The translations under genes and the position numbers were made by a program. Below are positions 52,431 to 61,396 of a stretch of 64,000 nucleotides of DNA, piece after piece (the stretch's first letter is position 1; every line of letters starts with the position of its first letter). The stretch comes from UBA7672 sp965279085 (GTDB taxonomy: Bacteria; Pseudomonadota; Alphaproteobacteria; Caulobacterales; Hyphomonadaceae). The stretch is taken from assembly GCA_965279085.1 (NCBI GenBank), contig OZ257149.1, positions 2,480,001-2,544,000 of the forward strand, written 5' to 3'. The notes beneath the pieces are model-generated. The model saw only the letters and a list, made by a program, of their open reading frames with translations. It ran no database searches and was not told the origin of the DNA.

Positions 52431-52762
52431 CTCGCTTCGTCCACGCGGCGGGAGAGCATTTCGATCCGGGCGGCTGCGTCGGTGAGCAGCGTCGCGGCGC
52501 GGTTTTCGAGATTGCGGATGCGATCATCCAGCGCCTTCGAGCCGGAGTTTGCGGCCTGCGCATCCAGTTCGTCGAGAATGGAGAGGCCGGCGGCGAGGAA
52601 CAGGCGTTCGGCGCCGAGATCACCCAGGGCCTCGATAAGTTCCTTCACGCGCTGGTCGAAACGCGCGCCGAGTTCCTCGAGCCTGGCTTCCTGCCCGGGG
52701 GCGCAGCTGAGCGCGTAGCGCTTGCCCGCGATCTGGAGTTCAGCCTTGGCCACGAAACTCAC
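52427..52762 (-). CDS. zapA: Cell division protein ZapA
   Basis: This 111-aa protein stabilises the FtsZ ring. It has the N-terminal strand motif VAKAELQIAGKRYALSCAPG, EARLEELGARFDQRVKELIE and a long C-terminal coiled coil (LDELDAQAANSGSKALDDRI, RNLENRAATLLTDAAARIEM). Length and order match ZapA. The start is GTG 52762 (or a GTG three codons later). It is next to the DUF4164 gene on the same strand, as in other alphaproteobacteria. Confidence 0.88.
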   Translation of the reverse strand: MSFVAKAELQIAGKRYALSCAPGQEARLEELGARFDQRVKELIEALGDLGAERLFLAAGLSILDELDAQAANSGSKALDDRIRNLENRAATLLTDAAARIEMLSRRVDEAS

Positions 52763-52821
52763 CCTACTCAGAACCCGACCACTATGACCGCTTTTGAACG
52801 GATACCCTAGACCCGCCGTTC

Positions 52822-53109
52822 CTACACTTTCCCGAGCGCCTCGCGAACCTCGGAAATCGCTGCGCCAAGCGCTTCGGACGCCTCGTCCGCCAAGCGCTGG
52901 AGTTCGCGTTCCCGGGCTTTTGCTGCATCCAGATCGCCTGCGAGACGAGCGCGGTCGACGCGTAGGGCGTCGGCCTCGCGTTCGCGCGAACGATGATTGT
53001 CCAGCCGCTCGAAAAGACTGTCGAGGCGGCCTTCCAAACGATCGACCGCCGCCTCCAGCGACTGGAGTGCGTTATCGATTCCCGGTGTCTGGTCAGATCC
53101 CTCGCTCAT
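52822..53109 (-). CDS. DUF4164 coiled-coil protein
   Basis: This is a 95-aa protein almost wholly coiled coil (IDNALQSLEAAVDRLEGRLD, SLFERLDNHRSREREADALR, AAKARERELQRLADEASEAL). It matches the DUF4164 type found beside zapA in alphaproteobacteria. It is separated by 59 bp from zapA and divergent from the transketolase gene. A role in division or envelope shape is inferred from location only. Confidence 0.75.
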   Translation of the reverse strand: MSEGSDQTPGIDNALQSLEAAVDRLEGRLDSLFERLDNHRSREREADALRVDRARLAGDLDAAKARERELQRLADEASEALGAAISEVREALGKV

Positions 53110-53226
53110 CCCCGCGTAATCTGAGGCTTGTGAGCAAGTCGCGCAATGGCGGGGTGCGGCTGCGAAAGCACTTTGAGGCCGCCCGCATCCCCGTTAAGCA
53201 GCGCCACGACCCCTCCGGAGGAGCCT

Positions 53227-55197
53227 ATGGCCACGCAACTGCCGCTCGCGAACGCGATTCGAGCGCTGTCGATGGATGCTGTGGAGAAGGCGCAGAGCGG
53301 GCATTGCGGCCTGCCGCTGGGCTTCGCTGACGTGGCGACGCTGCTCTACCAGGAGTTCCTGAAGTTCGACGCGGCCGATCCGGCGTGGCCGGACCGGGAC
53401 AGGCTGATCCTGTCGGCCGGGCACGGGTCGATGCTGCTCTATTCCCTGCTCTACCTGACCGGCTACCCGGAAGTGAGCCTCGACGAGATACGGAATTTCC
53501 GCCAGCTGGGATCGAAGACGCCGGGGCACCCCGAGCACGGCCACACGCCGGGCGTCGAGACGACGACGGGGCCGCTGGGCCAGGGCATCGCCAATGCAGT
53601 GGGCATGGCGATGGCGGAGCGGCATCTCAATGCGCGCTTCGGCGACGAACTCGTGAACCACAAGACGTATGTGATCGCGGGCGATGGTTGCTTGATGGAG
53701 GGCATCAGCCAGGAAGCGATCACGCTGGCTGGTCATCTGCAGCTGTCGAACCTGATCGTGCTGTTCGACGACAACGCCGTGACCATCGATGGATCCACCG
53801 GCCTGTCGGATGCGACGGACCAGGTGAAGCGCTTCAAGGCGTCGGGCTGGAACGTGGCGCGGGTCGACGGGCACAACATGGACGCGGTGCGCGGCGCTCT
53901 GCTGGCGGCGCAGACCGCCGACCGTCCGTCGCTGATCGCGTGCAAGACCATCATCGGATACGGCGCGCCGAAGATCGCTGGCACGGGTCCCGCGCATGGC
54001 GGGCCCTATGGCGCGGAAGAGATCGCGGGAATCCGGAAAGCACTTGACTGGCCGCATGAGCCGTTCGTCATTCCGGACGAGATCGTGCAGGCGTGGCGCA
54101 AGATCGGCGCGCAGGGCTCGCGTCATCGCGAGGCGTGGGCCAAGCGTCTCGCGGCGTCGGACAAGCGCGGCGCGTTCGAGGCTGCGCTGGCGGGCAAGGT
54201 TCCAGTTGGCTTGAAGGGCGCGATCAACGCCCACAAGAAGAAGACCGTCGAAGCCCAGAAGGCCGACGCCACGCGGAAGTGGTCGGGCGCTGCGCTGGAG
54301 ATCGCTACCGAGTTGATGCCGGAACTGGTGGGTGGATCGGCAGACCTCACCGGCTCGAACAACACGCGCACGGCGGCTGCGAAGGCGCCGTTCACGACGG
54401 AGAATTATGGCGGGCGTTACGTCCACTGGGGCATCCGCGAGCACGCCATGGCTGCGGCGATGAACGGCATGGCGCTGCATGGCGGCGTCGTTCCCTACTC
54501 CGGCACCTTCCTCGTGTTCTCGGATTACTCGCGGCCGGCGATCCGGCTTGGCGCGCTGATGGGACAGCGCGTGATCCATGTGATGACGCACGACTCGATC
54601 GGCGTCGGCGAAGACGGCCCGACGCACCAGCCGGTCGAGCATGTTGCTTCGCTGCGCAATATTCCGAACCTCGCCGTGTTCCGCCCGGCCGATGGTGTTG
54701 AAAGCGCTGAGGCGTGGGAGATCGCGCTCAACAACACGACCGGTCCGTCGCTGATCGCGCTGACGCGCCAGAACCTCGCCCCGGCGCGCCGCACGCACAC
54801 CGACGAGAATCTCGTCGCGAAGGGCGGCTATGTGCTCTCGCCTGCGACCAAGCCTGAGAAAGTCGTGCTGCTGGCGACTGGATCGGAAATCGAGATCGCG
54901 CTCGAGGCGCAGAAGAAGCTCGAAGCCGACGGCATCGGCGCGCGCGTCGTGTCCATGCCCTGCTTCTCGCTGTTCGCTGCGCAACCGGCGAAATACCGGG
55001 ACGAGACGCTGGGCGGAAAACTGCCGAAGGTGGCGGTGGAAGCCGGCATCCGCGACGGCTGGGACCGCTGGATCGGCCCGGAAGGCGGCTTCGTCGGCAT
55101 GACGGGCTTTGGCGCGTCCGCCCCCTACAAGGCGCTGTTCAAGCACTTCGACATCACGGCCGAGGCCGTCGTGGCGGCGGCGAAAGAGCGCCTGTAA
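53227..55197 (+). CDS. tkt: Transketolase
   Basis: This 656-aa thiamine-diphosphate enzyme transfers two-carbon units in the pentose phosphate pathway. Motifs: AIRALSMDAVEKAQSGHCGL followed by PLGFADVATLLY, LSAGHGSMLLYSLLYLTGY, TGPLGQGIANAVGMAMAERH, the cofactor site YVIAGDGCLMEGISQEAITL with LVVLFDDN-like LIVLFDDNAVTIDGST, GPAHGGPYGAEEI, and EHAMAAAMNGMALHGGVVPY in the second domain with HDSIGVGEDGPTHQPVEH. GGAGGAG precedes ATG 53227. It starts the central-carbon gene row and is 170 bp ahead of gap. Confidence 0.97.
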   Translation: MATQLPLANAIRALSMDAVEKAQSGHCGLPLGFADVATLLYQEFLKFDAADPAWPDRDRLILSAGHGSMLLYSLLYLTGYPEVSLDEIRNFRQLGSKTPGHPEHGHTPGVETTTGPLGQGIANAVGMAMAERHLNARFGDELVNHKTYVIAGDGCLMEGISQEAITLAGHLQLSNLIVLFDDNAVTIDGSTGLSDATDQVKRFKASGWNVARVDGHNMDAVRGALLAAQTADRPSLIACKTIIGYGAPKIAGTGPAHGGPYGAEEIAGIRKALDWPHEPFVIPDEIVQAWRKIGAQGSRHREAWAKRLAASDKRGAFEAALAGKVPVGLKGAINAHKKKTVEAQKADATRKWSGAALEIATELMPELVGGSADLTGSNNTRTAAAKAPFTTENYGGRYVHWGIREHAMAAAMNGMALHGGVVPYSGTFLVFSDYSRPAIRLGALMGQRVIHVMTHDSIGVGEDGPTHQPVEHVASLRNIPNLAVFRPADGVESAEAWEIALNNTTGPSLIALTRQNLAPARRTHTDENLVAKGGYVLSPATKPEKVVLLATGSEIEIALEAQKKLEADGIGARVVSMPCFSLFAAQPAKYRDETLGGKLPKVAVEAGIRDGWDRWIGPEGGFVGMTGFGASAPYKALFKHFDITAEAVVAAAKERL

Positions 55198-55366
55198 CCG
55201 GCCTTATCGGCCATCTCACGAAATGCTGCGGGTGATTGCGCGATTTTCACCGCGCAAAGCCCTCGCCATGCGGCGAAAACCCGCTATGACGCCGCGCATA
55301 AGACCCACGGATTGGCCGGTCCCATTCGTGCATCCGGGGCCGCAACGTTTTGATTGAGGTTTCGCG

Positions 55367-56374
55367 ATGGCTGTTCGTGTTGCGATCAACGGCTTTGGCC
55401 GTATCGGTCGACTAGTTCTCCGTTCCATCCTGGAACACAAGCGCACGGACATCGAAGTCGTCGCGGTTAACGACCTCGGCCCGATCGAAACCAACGTCCA
55501 CCTGCTGAAATACGACTCGGTCCACGGCCCGCTGAACATGGACGTGACGGTCGAAGGCGACATGGTCTCCGTCGGCAACCAGAAGTTCAAAGTCACGGCG
55601 ATCAAGAACCCGGCCGAACTGCCCCACAAGGATCTCAACGTCGACATCGCGTTCGAGTGCACCGGCATCTTCACGGCGAAGGACAAGGCCGCCGCCCACC
55701 TGCAGGCCGGCGCCAAGCGCGTGCTGATCTCCGCCCCGGGCGAGAACTCGGACATGACGGTCGTCTACGGCGTCAACCATCAGAAGCTCACGAAAGAGCA
55801 CATGATCGTCTCGAACGCCTCGTGCACGACGAACTGCCTCGTGCCCGTGGTCAGCGTCCTTCATGAAGCCATCGGCATCGAGAAGGGCATGATGACCACC
55901 ATCCACTCCTACACCGGCGACCAGCCGACGCTGGATACGATGCACAAGGATCTCTATCGCGGCCGCGCGGCAGCGCTGTCGATGATCCCGACTTCGACGG
56001 GCGCGGCGAAGGCCGTCGGCCTCGTCATGCCGGAACTCAACGGCAAGCTGGACGGCATCTCGGTCCGCGTGCCGACGCCGAACGTTTCGGTGGTCGACTT
56101 CAAGTTCATCGCCAAACGCGCGACGACGGTCAAAGAGATCAACGACGCCATCAAGTCCGCCGCTGACGGCAAGCTGAAAGGCATTCTCGGCTACACGTTC
56201 GAGAAGCTGGTTTCGTCGGACTTCAACCACAACCCGCACTCGTCCATCTTTCACATGGACCAGACCAAGGTGATGGATGGCACGTTCGTGTCGATACTCT
56301 CCTGGTACGACAATGAGTGGGGCTTCTCGACCCGCATGAGCGACACCGCCGTCGCGTGGGCGAAGCTGATCTAG
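55367..56374 (+). CDS. gap: Glyceraldehyde-3-phosphate dehydrogenase, bacterial type I
   Basis: This is a 335-aa enzyme of glycolysis. Motifs: VRVAINGFGRIGRLVLRSIL (NAD fold), HLLKYDSVHGPLNMDV, the active site SNASCTTNCLVPVVSVLHEA with the catalytic Cys, IHSYTGDQPTLDTMHKDLYR and the C-terminal SWYDNEWGFSTRM. It is distinct from the type II enzyme at 12,703, so the organism carries both kinds. The stop overlaps the GTG start of the following DUF6173-like gene (TAGTG). Confidence 0.97.
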   Translation: MAVRVAINGFGRIGRLVLRSILEHKRTDIEVVAVNDLGPIETNVHLLKYDSVHGPLNMDVTVEGDMVSVGNQKFKVTAIKNPAELPHKDLNVDIAFECTGIFTAKDKAAAHLQAGAKRVLISAPGENSDMTVVYGVNHQKLTKEHMIVSNASCTTNCLVPVVSVLHEAIGIEKGMMTTIHSYTGDQPTLDTMHKDLYRGRAAALSMIPTSTGAAKAVGLVMPELNGKLDGISVRVPTPNVSVVDFKFIAKRATTVKEINDAIKSAADGKLKGILGYTFEKLVSSDFNHNPHSSIFHMDQTKVMDGTFVSILSWYDNEWGFSTRMSDTAVAWAKLI

Positions 56375-56859
56375 TGGCGGGGAAGAAGACAAAAGACATC
56401 AAGGGGACGGCGACCGAAGAGGTCGCCGTTCACGCTTCTGCCTCCCCGCCCTACCATGTGAAGGGCGACGTTGTGGAAGCCAAGGCTGGCGTGCCCGCGA
56501 CGACGCAGGAGCAGAAGCCCTACGATCCCGCCGCGTGGATGCACCAACGGCTGGTCAACCAGATCATGGAATTCGAGAAGAACCTCGGGCCCGAGCACGA
56601 GGTCGGCGGCCGCTTCGTCGAGGGCCCGGGCAACGAGCCCCTGCACCTTTCGAACGTCGCGAGCTGGGGGCCGGACATGATCCTGTTCCTCGGCGAATTC
56701 CCCGATGGCCGGAAGTGGGAGCTGATCCAGCACTATAGCCAGGTCAGCCTGCTGCTGGTCGCCGTGCGCAAAATGAACGAAGAGCCGCGCCGCATCGGCT
56801 TCGAACTGCTGAAGAACGTCAAGGAACAGATCACGCCCTGGGAAGATCCGGTCACCTGA
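56374..56859 (+). CDS. DUF6173-like protein in the glycolytic operon
   Basis: This is a 161-aa protein starting MAGKKTKDIKGTATEEVAVH from GTG, which overlaps the gap stop. The conserved half reads AAWMHQRLVNQIMEFEKNLG, LHLSNVASWGPDMILFLGEF and QHYSQVSLLLVAVRKMNEEP, the DUF6173 pattern. It has no signal or membrane segment. It lies between gap and pgk, so it may belong to central-metabolism control; function unknown. Confidence 0.75.
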   Translation: MAGKKTKDIKGTATEEVAVHASASPPYHVKGDVVEAKAGVPATTQEQKPYDPAAWMHQRLVNQIMEFEKNLGPEHEVGGRFVEGPGNEPLHLSNVASWGPDMILFLGEFPDGRKWELIQHYSQVSLLLVAVRKMNEEPRRIGFELLKNVKEQITPWEDPVT

Positions 56860-56921
56860 TCCGGCCCGGACAATGCAGGCGCGGCTGCAGGACAGACCTA
56901 CTTGAACAGGACTAGAGACAG

Positions 56922-58112
56922 ATGACTTTCCGCACGCTTCAGGGCGCAGACCTCAAGGGCAAGACGGCGCTCGTGCGCGTCGACTTCAACGTGCCGATGG
57001 ATAACGGCCAGATCACCGATGACACCCGCCTGCGCGCGGCGCTGCCGACCATCGACCTGCTCTCGAAAGCCGGCGCGAAAGTCGTGCTGCTCGCCCACTT
57101 CGACAGGCCCAAGGGCAAACGCGTTCCGGAAATGAGCCTGAAGCCGGTGGTCGCCCCCCTCGCCGCCCTCGTGAAAAAGCCGATCGCCTGGGCCGATGAC
57201 TGCGTCGGCGAACAGGCCAAGGCCGTGATCGATGCTATGAAGCCCGGCGATGTCGCGCTGCTGGAAAACCTCCGCTATCACGTGGGTGAAGAGAAGAACG
57301 ATGCGGGCTTCGCCGCCGAACTCGCGAAGCTCGGCGACATCTACGTCAACGACGCCTTCTCCGCCGCGCACCGCGCGCACGCCTCGACCGAGGGCGTCGC
57401 CAAGCTGCTGCCGGCCTATCCGGGCCTGTCGATGGAGCGCGAGCTGACAGCACTCGACGCCGCGCTCGGCAACCCAGAACGGCCGGTGCTCGGCATTGTC
57501 GGCGGCTCGAAAGTCTCGACCAAGCTCGACCTGCTCAAGAACCTCGTGACCAAACTGGACAAGCTCGCCATCGGTGGCGGCATGGCGAACACCTTCCTCT
57601 ATGCGCAGGGCCACGATGTCGGCGCCTCGTACTGCGAGAAGGACCTCGCCGAGACAGCCCGCGAGATCATCCGTCTCGCCGGACAGAACAACTGCAAGCT
57701 CTTCCTGCCGATCGACATCGTCGTCGCCGAACAGATGGCCGCGGGCGTGCCGACCCGCATTCGCAACCTCGGCAATGTCGATGACCACGAACGCATTCTC
57801 GATGCAGGCCCGGAAACGGTCGAGCGCCTCAAGCGCGCGATGGGCAATTCGAAAACGCTGATCTGGAACGGCCCGCTGGGCGTGTTCGAAATCCCGCCCT
57901 TCGACAAGGGCACAGTCGAAGCCGCGAAAGAAGCCGCGAAGCTCGCGAAGGAAGGCAAGCTGGTTGCGGTGGCGGGCGGCGGCGACACAGTCTCGGCAAT
58001 GAACCATGCGGGCGTCGCCAACGACCTCACCTTCATCTCGACCGCCGGCGGCGCCTTCCTCGAATGGATGGAAGGCAAGGAACTGCCGGGCGTGGAAGCG
58101 CTGAAGGTGTAG
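56922..58112 (+). CDS. pgk: Phosphoglycerate kinase
   Basis: This is a 396-aa monomeric enzyme transferring a phosphate between 1,3-bisphosphoglycerate and ADP. Motifs: LVRVDFNVPMDNGQITDDTR, VLLAHFDRPKGKR, LLENLRYHVGEEKN, FVNDAFSAAHRAH-like YVNDAFSAAHRAHASTEGVA, LGIVGGSKVSTKLDLLKNLV, AIGGGMANTFL, LIWNGPLGVFEIPPFDKGT and VAGGGDTVSAMNHAGVANDL. It follows the DUF6173 gene by 62 bp and is itself followed by an intergenic inverted repeat. Confidence 0.97.
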   Translation: MTFRTLQGADLKGKTALVRVDFNVPMDNGQITDDTRLRAALPTIDLLSKAGAKVVLLAHFDRPKGKRVPEMSLKPVVAPLAALVKKPIAWADDCVGEQAKAVIDAMKPGDVALLENLRYHVGEEKNDAGFAAELAKLGDIYVNDAFSAAHRAHASTEGVAKLLPAYPGLSMERELTALDAALGNPERPVLGIVGGSKVSTKLDLLKNLVTKLDKLAIGGGMANTFLYAQGHDVGASYCEKDLAETAREIIRLAGQNNCKLFLPIDIVVAEQMAAGVPTRIRNLGNVDDHERILDAGPETVERLKRAMGNSKTLIWNGPLGVFEIPPFDKGTVEAAKEAAKLAKEGKLVAVAGGGDTVSAMNHAGVANDLTFISTAGGAFLEWMEGKELPGVEALKV

Positions 58113-58120
58113 TGCTTCCA

Positions 58121-58259
58121 CTGGAAGCGTACCAAGTACGCGCTCCCGGCGAAGGCCGGGACCCAGTCCAAAACAAGAAAGGCGCGCACAAGCGCGTCAT
58201 GGCCTGACCAGATCTGGACCCCGGCCCGCGCCGGGGACGCGTCCTTTGGACGCTTCCAG
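58121..58259. repeat. Nested inverted repeat between pgk and the SDR gene
   Basis: Outer arms CTGGAAGCGT (58121-58130) and ACGCTTCCAG (58250-58259) are perfect complements. Inner arms CCCGGCGAAGGCCGGGACCC (58145-58164) and GGACCCCGGCCCGCGCCGGG (58216-58235) pair at most positions. The whole 139-bp stretch could fold as a cruciform and looks like a repeat of the REP/MITE type. Confidence 0.6.
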
Positions 58260-58328
58260 AACCAACGCCCCTTGCCTTCCCCGCCCGCCTTTGCCATCGG
58301 CATTCCGCACAGGTGAATGAGGACTCCC

Positions 58329-59249
58329 ATGACCATTCGATTTGACGGCAAGGTCGCGATCGTGACGGGCGGAGGCAACGGCCTCGGACGGCATCACAGC
58401 CTGCAACTGGCCGCGCGCGGCGCGAAAGTGGTCGTGAACGACCTCGGCGGGTCGGTCGATGGCTCGGGCGGATCGACGTCTGCGGCGGAAGCGGTGGCGA
58501 AGGAAATCCGCGACGGCGGCGGCGAGGCCATCGGCAACGGCGCGGACATCACGAAGCTCGACCAGGTCGAGGCAATGGTGGCGGAAGCGAAAGCCAAGTG
58601 GGGCCGCGTCGACATCCTGATCAACAATGCCGGCATCCTGCGCGACAAGACGTTCTCGAAAATGACGATGGACGACTTCAAGAAGGTCGTGGACGTCCAC
58701 CTGTTCGGCACCGCGAACTGCACCAAGGCGGTGTGGGAGACGATGCGCGAGCAGAACTATGGCCGCATCATGCTGACCTCGTCGGCCTCGGGCATCTACG
58801 GAAACTTCGGCCAGTCAAACTATGGCGCGGCGAAAGCTGCCATGATCGGTCTGATGAACGTGCTGAGCCAGGAAGGCGCGAAGAACAACATCCGCGTCAA
58901 CACGCTGGCGCCGACGGCGGCAACGCGCATGCTCGAAGGTCTCATCCCCGAGCAGGTCGCGAACCTGATGCAGCCGGAACTGGTGACGCCGGGCGTGCTC
59001 TATCTTGTCAGCGACAACGCGCCAACGAAAACCATTCTCGGCGCGGGCGCTGGCTGCTTCTCCGTCGTGCACATCTACGAGACGCCAGCGGTGTTCCTTG
59101 GCGGCGCGAATGCGACGGTGGATGACGTCGCCGCCAGCTGGGAGAAGATCAGCAACCCGGCCAACGAACAGCCGCTGGAAGCCGCTTTTGCGCAGACCAA
59201 CAAGTTCGTGGTAGCCGCAGCCGAAGCGCTTGGCGTGAAGCTGGGCTAG
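58329..59249 (+). CDS. SDR-family (3R)-hydroxyacyl-CoA dehydrogenase-like enzyme
   Basis: This is a 306-aa short-chain dehydrogenase. The NAD-binding motif reads KVAIVTGGGNGLGRHHSLQL, followed by VVVNDLGGSVDGSG with the Asp that fits NAD, ILINNAGILRDKTFSKM, the catalytic Ser and YxxxK in MLTSSASGIYGNFGQSNYGA-AK, and a C-terminal tail as in the dehydrogenase part of multifunctional enzyme type 2. ATG 58329 has GAGGA upstream. It follows the inverted repeat and converges with the DHFR-like gene. The role is likely fatty-acid or polyketide hydroxyacyl oxidation. Confidence 0.86.
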   Translation: MTIRFDGKVAIVTGGGNGLGRHHSLQLAARGAKVVVNDLGGSVDGSGGSTSAAEAVAKEIRDGGGEAIGNGADITKLDQVEAMVAEAKAKWGRVDILINNAGILRDKTFSKMTMDDFKKVVDVHLFGTANCTKAVWETMREQNYGRIMLTSSASGIYGNFGQSNYGAAKAAMIGLMNVLSQEGAKNNIRVNTLAPTAATRMLEGLIPEQVANLMQPELVTPGVLYLVSDNAPTKTILGAGAGCFSVVHIYETPAVFLGGANATVDDVAASWEKISNPANEQPLEAAFAQTNKFVVAAAEALGVKLG

Positions 59250-59254
59250 CGCTC

Positions 59255-59914
59255 CTACGTCTTCTCCGAGTTGTCGAACTCGAAAGAGCCGGTCTTCACC
59301 TCGCCTGCCCGCGTGTACCAGGCGGCGATGACGCCGGTGTCGGAGACGATCGTCTTTTCCAGCTTGAATCCGCCCGGCTTCGCATTGTCGCCGAAGAGGC
59401 GCTTGCCGTGGCCGAGAAGGACCGGAAAAGTGATCAGGTGGAGATGGTCGACCACGTCCGCGGCGAGAAGCTGCCGGACGAGCTCGCTCGATCCCTGCAC
59501 GACGAGATCGGGGCCGTCTGTCTTCTTGAGGTCGCGGATGGATGTGGCGATATCCGATCCCAGTGCCTGCGAGTTCTCCCATTTCAGCGTATTAGGGTGG
59601 TGGGTAGCGACGAACTTCGTTGCGGCGTCAAAGGCGCGGCCCATGTCGGCTGTTCCGGCGTCATAGTCCTTGGCAGACTTATCCTTCTGCACGTTGGGCC
59701 AGTAGGCGGCGAAGATGTCGTAGGTCCGGCGCCCTAGCAGGAGATCGTAGGGCTTGCCGAAGGTCTGGCCGACAGCGGCGCCGACCGTCTCGTCGAACAA
59801 GGGCACAAGCCAGCCGCCGAACTTGAAGCCGCCCGACGTGTCTTCCTGCGGCCCGCCGGGGGCCTGCATGACGCCATCCAGGCTAAGAAAGGTTCCAACA
59901 GTCAGTTTCCGCAT
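59255..59914 (-). CDS. DHFR/RibD-like reductase domain protein
   Basis: This is a 219-aa protein of the dihydrofolate reductase / RibD C-terminal family. Motifs: KLTVGTFLSLDGVMQAPGGP, LLLGRRTYDIFAAYWPNVQK, the PDLVVQGSSELVRQLLAADV strand and DHLHLITFPVLLGHGKRLF. These small stand-alone proteins bind NADPH, but the substrate is unknown. It sits on the minus strand among plus-strand sugar-phosphate genes, with a 5-bp gap to the converging SDR gene. Confidence 0.88.
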   Translation of the reverse strand: MRKLTVGTFLSLDGVMQAPGGPQEDTSGGFKFGGWLVPLFDETVGAAVGQTFGKPYDLLLGRRTYDIFAAYWPNVQKDKSAKDYDAGTADMGRAFDAATKFVATHHPNTLKWENSQALGSDIATSIRDLKKTDGPDLVVQGSSELVRQLLAADVVDHLHLITFPVLLGHGKRLFGDNAKPGGFKLEKTIVSDTGVIAAWYTRAGEVKTGSFEFDNSEKT

Positions 59915-60102
59915 GGCTCAGATCCTTTCCTGGGGCCGTTTACCTTCAAAGGACGCACTCGACAGGGCGGTTCCGACATTCCGGGTGCGACGACGTGAAA
60001 CCGCTGGTTTTCAGGGTTCTGGCCCGCCTGTTGCTGGGCTCCTGTTGACCGTTTTTCGCTGTGCCGCCACAAGTCGGATTACAGCTTTCAGGGGATTTCT
60101 AG

Positions 60103-61191
60103 ATGGCGCGTATCACGCTTCGGCAGCTGCTGGATCACGCGGCCGAGCATGGCTATGGCCTGCCGGCGTTCAACCTCAACAACATGGAACAGGCGCTTGC
60201 CATCATGGAGGCGGCGGATGCGGTTAACGCGCCCGTCATCATGCAGGCCTCGCGCGGCGCCCGCTCTTACGCCAACGACATTGTGCTGAAACACATCATC
60301 GACGCCTGCGCCGAGATGTACCCCCACATCCCGATCTGCATGCACCAGGACCACGGCAACGGCCCGGCGACCTGCGCCACGGCCATCCAGTACGGCTTCA
60401 CCTCGGTGATGATGGACGGCTCGCTCAAGGAAGATGCGAAGACCCCCGCCGATTACGCCTACAACGTCGACGTCACGCGCCGTGTCACGGAAATGGCGCA
60501 TGCGTGCGGTGTTTCGGTTGAGGGCGAACTCGGCGTGCTCGGCTCGCTCGAGACCGGCATGGGCGAGAAGGAAGACGGCCACGGCTTCGATGGCAAGCTC
60601 GACCATTCGCAGCTGCTGACCGACCCCGATCAGGCCGTGGACTTCGTGAAAGCCACGCAGGTCGATGCGCTCGCGATCGCCATGGGCACCTCGCACGGCG
60701 CCTACAAGTTCTCGCGCAAGCCGGACGGCGCGGTCCTCGCCATGAACGTGATCGAGGAAATCCACCGCCGCCTGCCGAACACCCACCTTGTCATGCACGG
60801 CTCGTCATCGGTTCCGCAGGACCTGCAGGACGAGATCAACAAGTTCGGCGGCCAGATGCCGCAAACCTGGGGTGTTCCCGTCGAGGAAATCCAGCGCGGC
60901 ATCAAGCACGGCGTCCGCAAGATAAACATCGACACTGACAATCGCATGGCGATGACCGCCGCGATCCGGAAGGTGTTCTCAGAAAAGCCGGGCGAGTTCG
61001 ACCCGCGCGGCTATCTGAAACCCGCCAAGGAGGCGATGAAGAAGGTCTGCATGCAGCGCTACCAGGAGTTCGGTTGCGAAGGCATGGCGGGCAAGATCAA
61101 GCCAGTGTCGTTGGCCGTGATGATGAAGCGCTACGCGTCCGGCGAACTTGCGCCGAAATTCACGTCGGCCGCCAAGGTTGCCGCTGAGTAG
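60103..61191 (+). CDS. fba: Class II fructose-bisphosphate aldolase
   Basis: This is a 362-aa zinc aldolase of the long form used in alphaproteobacteria. Motifs: LLDHAAEHGYGLPAFNLNNM, QASRGARSYAND, the zinc site ICMHQDHGNGPATCATAIQ with VMMDGSLKEDAKTPADYAYN, EGELGVLGSLETGMGEKED, MGTSHGAYKFSRKPDGAVL, LVMHGSSSVPQDLQDEINK, and HGVRKINIDTDNRMAMTAAI. It is the last sugar-phosphate gene of the row. Confidence 0.96.
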   Translation: MARITLRQLLDHAAEHGYGLPAFNLNNMEQALAIMEAADAVNAPVIMQASRGARSYANDIVLKHIIDACAEMYPHIPICMHQDHGNGPATCATAIQYGFTSVMMDGSLKEDAKTPADYAYNVDVTRRVTEMAHACGVSVEGELGVLGSLETGMGEKEDGHGFDGKLDHSQLLTDPDQAVDFVKATQVDALAIAMGTSHGAYKFSRKPDGAVLAMNVIEEIHRRLPNTHLVMHGSSSVPQDLQDEINKFGGQMPQTWGVPVEEIQRGIKHGVRKINIDTDNRMAMTAAIRKVFSEKPGEFDPRGYLKPAKEAMKKVCMQRYQEFGCEGMAGKIKPVSLAVMMKRYASGELAPKFTSAAKVAAE

Positions 61192-61396
61192 GCGCTTGCC
61201 CAAGGGACATGCGCGAACGCCCGGTCACTGACCGCCGCAGCCTGTGGATCGATCACGGAAACGCCAGAGTTCCGCTTAGCACGGGTTAATCTCGCGGGTG
61301 AGTCGCCTGTGAGTTTAATCGAGTCGCGCTGTGGATATCCTCCTGAGCAGTATCCCGCTCGCTCGCGCGGCGACTAGCGCGAATGGGGAATCGGGC

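Noticed and set aside
53194..55146. Large minus-strand frame over the transketolase gene
   Set aside because: It is Arg/Leu/His-rich antisense readthrough of a G+C-rich gene without recognisable domains; the plus-strand enzyme is certain.
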